From: Synergistaceae bacterium
Lineage (GTDB): Bacteria > Synergistota > Synergistia > Synergistales > Aminobacteriaceae
Assembly (NCBI GenBank): GCA_031289165.1
Contig: JAITPZ010000042.1
Span: 1-16,176 of the forward strand
Direction: 5' to 3'
Length of the DNA stretch: 16,176 bases
In this document: one piece after another, positions 12,535 to 16,176 of the stretch
Layout of the letters: each line of letters opens with the position of its first letter
Position numbering within the stretch: the first letter of the stretch is position 1
The notes under the pieces: generated by a model
Databases searched by the model: none
The model's input: the letters and a program-made list of their open reading frames with translations, nothing else
What the model was told of the DNA's origin: nothing
Program-made: the position numbers and the translations under genes

Positions 12535-13902
12535 CTATGCGTCGGCGACGGGAATCGAGATCAGGACACTGGCGCCGTTCACGCCGTCGGTGCGGTGCGA
12601 CAGAAGAAGGTTGCCGTTGTGGGCGATGACGACTTTTCGCGTGAAGGCCAGGCCCAGTCCCGTCGAGCCCCATCTGGACTTCTGGAACAAAGGGGCGTGA
12701 GGGACGTATCCCGGTCCGTTATCCAGGATTTCGATTTCCACGAACTGAGCGTTGAGCCGGACGCAGGCGTCGATATTTTTGGTCCCGGCCGTTCGGTTGG
12801 CCCGCCACGCGTTGTCCAAAATGTTCAGCAACGCCCTGATGAAGCGTATTTCATTGATCATGATCTTCACGGGTCGGACATCGGGACTGAGCGTGAGGGT
12901 GACGTATTCTCCCCAGGGAAAGGGGCGGATGTGTTTTTCCAGGTTGTCGAAAAATTTTTCGACGGCGACGGAGTTGTGGCGGTCCTCGTAAAGAATCTCG
13001 TTGATCATGCGTTCCATGTAGTTCGTCGCCCTCAGCATCACCTCCGCCTTCTCCGATTCCGTCTCTTCCCCCTGAAGCAGGAGGGCCATCCCCTTGATGG
13101 CGGCCAGCGGGTTCCGGAGGTCGTGGACGAGGCTTCTCATGTCCACCATGTTGACTTCCGCCAGGCCCTCCTCCCGGTCGGATTTCCGCCGATGCGCGTA
13201 CTGCCATAGTCTTCGCACCTGACTGAGGCGAACGGAGTAACGCGCCAACAGCCAGGTCGATGTCACGGCTCCGGCCATGAAGCTCAGGAACAGAGCCGTT
13301 CCGGCCATACTGGCGACGGCGACTTCCTCGTTGGAGTGGTACATGTTCTCGAAAAGGCTGGACAGGGCCTGCCTGTTCGTGGGAAAGACGGGAAGCAGTT
13401 CGAGGCTTTGAAACGAATAGACCCAGAGCAGCATGGCCGCGCCCCTGTCGACCCCGTTCTCGACGAAGAGCGTCAGGAGCTCGAAAAGGGCGACGAGAGG
13501 GACGAGAATATAAAGTTCCAGAGGAAAGGTGTACTCGAGACCGGGATAGAAAAAGGGGAACGCGATCCAGCTCAGTCCTATGCCGGTACATGACAACACA
13601 ACGCTGACGATGGTTTCCGCCTGGCTGAAGTAATATCCGGCCCCCTTGCCGATCAGAATCCATCCCAGCAACAACAGCAACACCTGGGATCCGTGTACGA
13701 GAACGCTGAAGGCGGACCCGAACAGCATGGGACCAAACTCTCTGCCCCTGAGCCGCGTTATGATGTGGTTCACATAAAGGTTGCCGTAATAAAGGACGAT
13801 GACTCCGACCAGCAAAACACACAGGCCCGCGAGAATGCGCTTCAGCGCCCCGCGCTCCTGGACGGGCATCATCGTTTTCATCATCTGAGTTTCCTCCGGC
13901 AC
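12535..13902 (-). CDS. Membrane-bound sensor histidine kinase (orphan)
   Basis: A 455-residue two-component sensor. The N-terminal half holds about six membrane helices (roughly 22-42, 60-86, 97-118, 128-147, 155-172 and 195-220), with no sizeable extracytoplasmic domain. The signal is therefore probably sensed in or at the membrane. A short linker leads to the dimerisation/phosphoacceptor helix with His260 in SLVHDLRNPLAAIKG, then an ATP-binding domain with the N-box NILDNA (360-365), G1 DNGPG (394-398) and G2 GSTGLGL (412-418). All kinase motifs are intact. GTG 13902 follows a near-perfect AGGAGGTGA; ATG 13884 also has GGAGG eight bases upstream, so the product may be six residues shorter. 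No response regulator adjoins it, and its gene faces dedA with a 58-base gap holding no convincing terminator. Signal and partner are unknown. Confidence 0.9.
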   Translation of the reverse strand: MPEETQMMKTMMPVQERGALKRILAGLCVLLVGVIVLYYGNLYVNHIITRLRGREFGPMLFGSAFSVLVHGSQVLLLLLGWILIGKGAGYYFSQAETIVSVVLSCTGIGLSWIAFPFFYPGLEYTFPLELYILVPLVALFELLTLFVENGVDRGAAMLLWVYSFQSLELLPVFPTNRQALSSLFENMYHSNEEVAVASMAGTALFLSFMAGAVTSTWLLARYSVRLSQVRRLWQYAHRRKSDREEGLAEVNMVDMRSLVHDLRNPLAAIKGMALLLQGEETESEKAEVMLRATNYMERMINEILYEDRHNSVAVEKFFDNLEKHIRPFPWGEYVTLTLSPDVRPVKIMINEIRFIRALLNILDNAWRANRTAGTKNIDACVRLNAQFVEIEILDNGPGYVPHAPLFQKSRWGSTGLGLAFTRKVVIAHNGNLLLSHRTDGVNGASVLISIPVADA

Positions 13903-13957
13903 GTCACCTCACCTCCTCTGCAGGAGATGTGATCAATTCCCGAAGGAGAATCGCTGT

Positions 13958-13963
13958 TATAAT
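13958..13963 (+). promoter_or_regulatory. Possible extended -10 promoter for rlmN
   Basis: TGTTATAAT (13955-13963) combines a TG-n extension with a perfect TATAAT hexamer on the plus strand, about 100 bases before rlmN. No -35 of quality is visible, which an extended -10 can tolerate. It overlaps the leader of the divergent histidine kinase gene. Confidence 0.45.
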
Positions 13964-13997
13964 GGCATTGTACTCCTCTCTCCTGATTTAAGTTTAA

Positions 13998-14027
13998 ATT
14001 ATAGAAGTATTGCGTCAAAAATGTAAG
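13998..14027 (-). promoter_or_regulatory. Probable promoter of the histidine kinase gene
   Basis: On the minus strand CTTACA (14027-14022, 4 of 6) and a perfect TATAAT (14003-13998) are 18 bases apart, giving a leader of about 90 nt. Together with the rlmN candidate it makes this a divergent promoter region of roughly 160 bases. Confidence 0.5.
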
Positions 14028-14064
14028 GGGTTGGGGAAAATTGAAGGAGAATGAGGACGAAGAA

Positions 14065-15105
14065 ATGGAATTCAACGCTTACGATGCGCTTTCCCTGCCA
14101 TACGAGGAATGGAAGAAACTGGTGACGGAGGACTGGAAGGAGCCCCGCTTCAGGGCCGATCAGATCTGTCAGTGGATATACGTCAAAAAGGTATTCGACC
14201 CCCACGCGATGACGAACCTGTCGAAGCCGCTTCGGGACAGACTGCTTCACGAGTCGCTGGCGAGGGTTCCCATCCAGGTGAGGGAACAGAAATCCGGAGA
14301 CGGAACGCGTAAATATCTGTGGCAGCTGGAGGATGGCAATCGGATAGAATCCGTGCTTCTGGACCACGGCGGGCACACGACGGCGTGCCTTTCCAGCCAG
14401 GTCGGCTGTCCGCTTGCCTGCGTTTTCTGTGCGACCGGACAGTCGGGCTACGTCCGCAACATGTCCGTCGGGGAAATCGTCGGGCAGTTTCTGCTGATGG
14501 AGCAGCGCCTTGGCAGGGACATCAACAACGTGGTATTCATGGGAATGGGAGAACCGCTGCTGAACGTCGAAGCTGTTTTCGAGAGCATCCGGATACTGAG
14601 CCACCCCAAAATGCGTAACCTTGGGGCTCGTCATATCACCGTCTCCACGTCGGGCATCGCGCCGGGCATACGAGACTTCGCGGACTTCGAGACGCCCATT
14701 CGCCTCTCCGTATCGCTGCACGCCCCCAACGACTCGCTGCGCGGCAAGCTCATGCCCGTCAACCGGCAGTACCCGCTGTCCGCTCTTCTCGAGGCGCTGC
14801 GTTATTATAAAAAACGCACCGGCGAACGCATCACCATCGAATATATTCTGATCGACGGGGTCAACGACGACCCGCAGCTCGCGTACGAAATGGCGGCTCT
14901 GCTGGATGGACTCGGCGTTTACGTCAACATCATCCCCTGGAACCCCGTTTCCGTCGGGAAGACGGCGCTGAGACGGTCCCCCGAAGGACGTGTAAAGGCT
15001 TTTTGCGCCGTCCTGACGGAACTTAAAATCGAGTTCGAGATTCGCCGCGAGAAGGGAACGGATATCCTGGCGGCCTGCGGCCAGTTGGCAATGGGGACGA
15101 AATGA
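14065..15105 (+). CDS. rlmN: 23S rRNA/tRNA adenine-C2 methyltransferase RlmN
   Basis: Radical-SAM enzyme that methylates C2 of A2503 in 23S rRNA and of A37 in some tRNAs, tuning translational accuracy. The 346 residues carry the radical-SAM cluster motif CPLACVFC (Cys115, 119, 122). The two mechanistic cysteines are Cys338 in ILAACGQL (methyl-carrying) and Cys108 in TTACLSSQVGC, seven residues before the cluster as in E. coli. GEPLLN, STSGIAPGI and SVSLHAPND mark the SAM-binding barrel. This pattern separates it from Cfr only by context and ordinary sequence, so RlmN is the default. ATG 14065 with GAGGA seven bases upstream is preferred. A TTG at 14041 in the same frame would add eight acidic residues. 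smpB follows 139 bases later with its own promoter. Confidence 0.96.
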   Translation: MEFNAYDALSLPYEEWKKLVTEDWKEPRFRADQICQWIYVKKVFDPHAMTNLSKPLRDRLLHESLARVPIQVREQKSGDGTRKYLWQLEDGNRIESVLLDHGGHTTACLSSQVGCPLACVFCATGQSGYVRNMSVGEIVGQFLLMEQRLGRDINNVVFMGMGEPLLNVEAVFESIRILSHPKMRNLGARHITVSTSGIAPGIRDFADFETPIRLSVSLHAPNDSLRGKLMPVNRQYPLSALLEALRYYKKRTGERITIEYILIDGVNDDPQLAYEMAALLDGLGVYVNIIPWNPVSVGKTALRRSPEGRVKAFCAVLTELKIEFEIRREKGTDILAACGQLAMGTK

Positions 15106-15164
15106 CCGGGCGCATGAATATTCGTCGCTCTCTCAAAATCTCTCCGCCTGTCCCTATTTCTACC

Positions 15165-15193
15165 GTGACATAACGGCTTTCGACTGATAGAAT
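15165..15193 (+). promoter_or_regulatory. Promoter of smpB-ssrA
   Basis: GTGACA (15165-15170, 5 of 6) and TAGAAT (15188-15193, 5 of 6) are exactly 17 bases apart, and TGA precedes the -10 as an extended element. It lies 51 bases before the smpB start and is one of the best promoter matches in the window. No separate -35/-10 pair is visible in front of ssrA, so this promoter probably serves both. Confidence 0.7.
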
Positions 15194-15244
15194 AAGCAAT
15201 CCAAAGATCATCGTCGATTGTCGCACACCGGGGAGGGAGTGAAC

Positions 15245-15712
15245 ATGTCGGGTAATGTAGTGGCGCAGAACCGGAAAGCCCGGCATGATTACTTCATCCT
15301 GGATACGCTGGAGTGCGGGATCGTCTTGACGGGGACCGAGATCAAGAGCGTGCGAGCGGGAAACCTCAACCTGAAAGACTCCTACGCTGCGGTGGAAAGG
15401 GGCGAGCTGTGGCTTTTGGGCGTTCATATCTCTCCTTACGAGAAGGGGAGCTATTACAACCACGAGCCGGAGCGTAACCGTAAACTTCTGATCAACAGAC
15501 ACGAGCTGATCCGTCTCAACGGCAGAATAAGGGAAAAGGGACTGACTCTGGTTCCTCTGTCGGTTTATATCAAGAACGGGCGAAAGGCAAAGGTGGAACT
15601 GGCCATCGCCAAAGGAAAGACCGCATACGACAAGCGGGACACCATAGCGGAGCGGGATGCCAAACGGGACATGGCCCGCGCGGTGCGTCACAGCGGCCGC
15701 GACGACGACTGA
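15245..15712 (+). CDS. smpB: tmRNA-binding protein SmpB
   Basis: Binds the tRNA-like domain of tmRNA, fills the empty mRNA channel and decoding centre of stalled ribosomes, and is essential for trans-translation. The 155-residue protein shows the family signatures VAQNRKARHDYFILDTLECG, LTGTEIKSVRAGNLNLKDSY and VHISPYEKGSYYNHEPERNR. The SmpB core LVPLSVYIKNGRKAKVELAIAKGK leads into the lysine/arginine-rich C-terminal tail AYDKRDTIAERDAKRDMARA that folds into the mRNA channel. ATG 15245 follows GGAGGGAGT and is the family start; a TTG at 15218 would add nine residues. The tmRNA gene begins 15 bases after the stop on the same strand, so both partners of the rescue complex are made together. Confidence 0.97.
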   Translation: MSGNVVAQNRKARHDYFILDTLECGIVLTGTEIKSVRAGNLNLKDSYAAVERGELWLLGVHISPYEKGSYYNHEPERNRKLLINRHELIRLNGRIREKGLTLVPLSVYIKNGRKAKVELAIAKGKTAYDKRDTIAERDAKRDMARAVRHSGRDDD

Positions 15713-15727
15713 TTTTTTATTTTAAAA

Positions 15728-16082
15728 GGGGGCGACAGGTTTCGACGGCGTGTTGGAGGGTCTGGAGGAGCAGGTCGAGTTACGCCCGTAATCCTCGATA
15801 AACATTCGGGCAAGACGATAAACGTCGACAATAATTACGCTTTAGCGGCTTAGTTCCGCTACGTCGAAGGATGGGCCCGCTGCCGGTTCACCGGAGACGT
15901 CACTTAAGGCAGATGCTCTGCTCGCTGTCCGGCTCCGCACGAGTGGAAAAGACAAGGGGTCTCGGAACACGGGAGGTCGTTCTCTGCCGACCTGTGGACG
16001 ACAATTAAGCGAGAACTAAACCTGTAGCGCCGCCACGGCTGGCCCACGTCGGACGGGGGTTCGATTCCCCCCGCCTCCACCA
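15728..16082 (+). ncRNA. ssrA: Transfer-messenger RNA (tmRNA)
   Basis: A 355-nt one-piece tmRNA. The 5' end GGGGGCG (15728-15734) pairs with CGCCTCC (16072-16078), including the diagnostic G3-U70 wobble read by alanyl-tRNA synthetase, followed by A and an encoded CCA (16080-16082). The T arm GGGGG-TTCGATT-CCCCC is intact (16064-16071 region), and the 5' D-like segment GACAGGTTTCGACGG is typical. The tag frame ends GAC-AAT-AAT-TAC-GCT-TTA-GCG-GCT-TAG (stop 15851-15853), encoding DNNYALAA. With the usual U-A-n-n-C five-base signal (TAAAC, 15819-15823) the resume codon would be GTC at 15824, giving VDNNYALAA. The resume codon is inferred. It lies 15 bases after smpB and needs RNase P and 3' trimming for maturation. 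Confidence 0.97.
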
Positions 16083-16128
16083 AGAGAAACCTCGACTTAA
16101 CAATGGGTTAGGTGGAGTTAGTGTAAAA

Positions 16129-16169
16129 AAATGGCTTCCTAACTGACCCTAGGAAGCCATTTATTTTTT
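16129..16169 (+). terminator. Intrinsic terminator of ssrA
   Basis: A perfect 13-bp stem AAATGGCTTCCTA (16129-16141) and TAGGAAGCCATTT (16150-16162) around an eight-base loop is followed by ATTTTTT. An A-run precedes the left arm, so it could also act on the opposite strand. It starts 46 bases after the tmRNA 3' end. Confidence 0.92.
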
Positions 16170-16176
16170 GCGGAAA

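Noticed and set aside
16040..16176. Integration (att) site at the tmRNA 3' end
   Set aside because: tmRNA genes are common integration targets, but only one copy of the 3' end is visible, no integrase is present and the window ends 94 bases later.

Overview
The window looks like chromosomal core sequence from a GC-rich diderm bacterium, most probably a member of the Synergistota. Evidence for an outer membrane is the 3' end of a beta-barrel protein ending in phenylalanine at the left edge and an lptA-lptB lipopolysaccharide-export pair. Meso-diaminopimelate is made by the acetylase (DapH) branch. The phylum call is an inference from gene content and protein style, not from a marker-gene search. 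No insertion sequence, CRISPR array or prophage gene was seen.

Layout. 1-1028, plus strand: tail of an outer-membrane porin with a clean terminator, then a small secreted Tyr/Pro/Gly-rich protein. 1131-3712, plus: a good promoter, an unexplained leader of about 220 nt, and hypF (carbamoyltransferase for [NiFe]-hydrogenase ligand synthesis) with no other hyp gene beside it. 3685-10742 is all on the minus strand. Read in the direction of transcription it holds a small candidate selenoprotein gene, typA/bipA, a dapB-lysC-dapH operon, and lptA-lptB with its own promoter. 10912-12476, plus: dapF followed by a translationally coupled DedA-family membrane protein gene. 12535-13902, minus: an orphan membrane histidine kinase. 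14065-16082, plus: rlmN, smpB and the tmRNA gene ssrA, ending in a strong terminator.

Functional links. LysC, DapB, DapH and DapF are four steps of the route from aspartate to meso-diaminopimelate, used for lysine and peptidoglycan. DapF sits apart from the other three. LptA and LptB are the periplasmic bridge and the ATPase of one lipopolysaccharide transporter. SmpB and tmRNA form one ribosome-rescue system and are adjacent and probably co-transcribed. RlmN and TypA are also ribosome-related.

Most notable observation. On the minus strand at 10742-10386 there is a 118-codon reading frame with an excellent ribosome binding site and one in-frame TGA at codon 25. The protein reads as a thioredoxin-like domain across that TGA, with the active-site region S-G-U-G-C-G. 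A nine-pair hairpin whose three-base loop starts with G lies 21-41 nt downstream of the TGA, as expected for a bacterial SECIS element. Conventional gene calling would miss or truncate this gene. A second unexplained structure is a 25-bp GC-rich hairpin at 10313-10368, just 3' of it. A third is a family of short palindromic GGGGTC repeats with three copies, in the lptA-dapH and dapB-typA intergenic regions.
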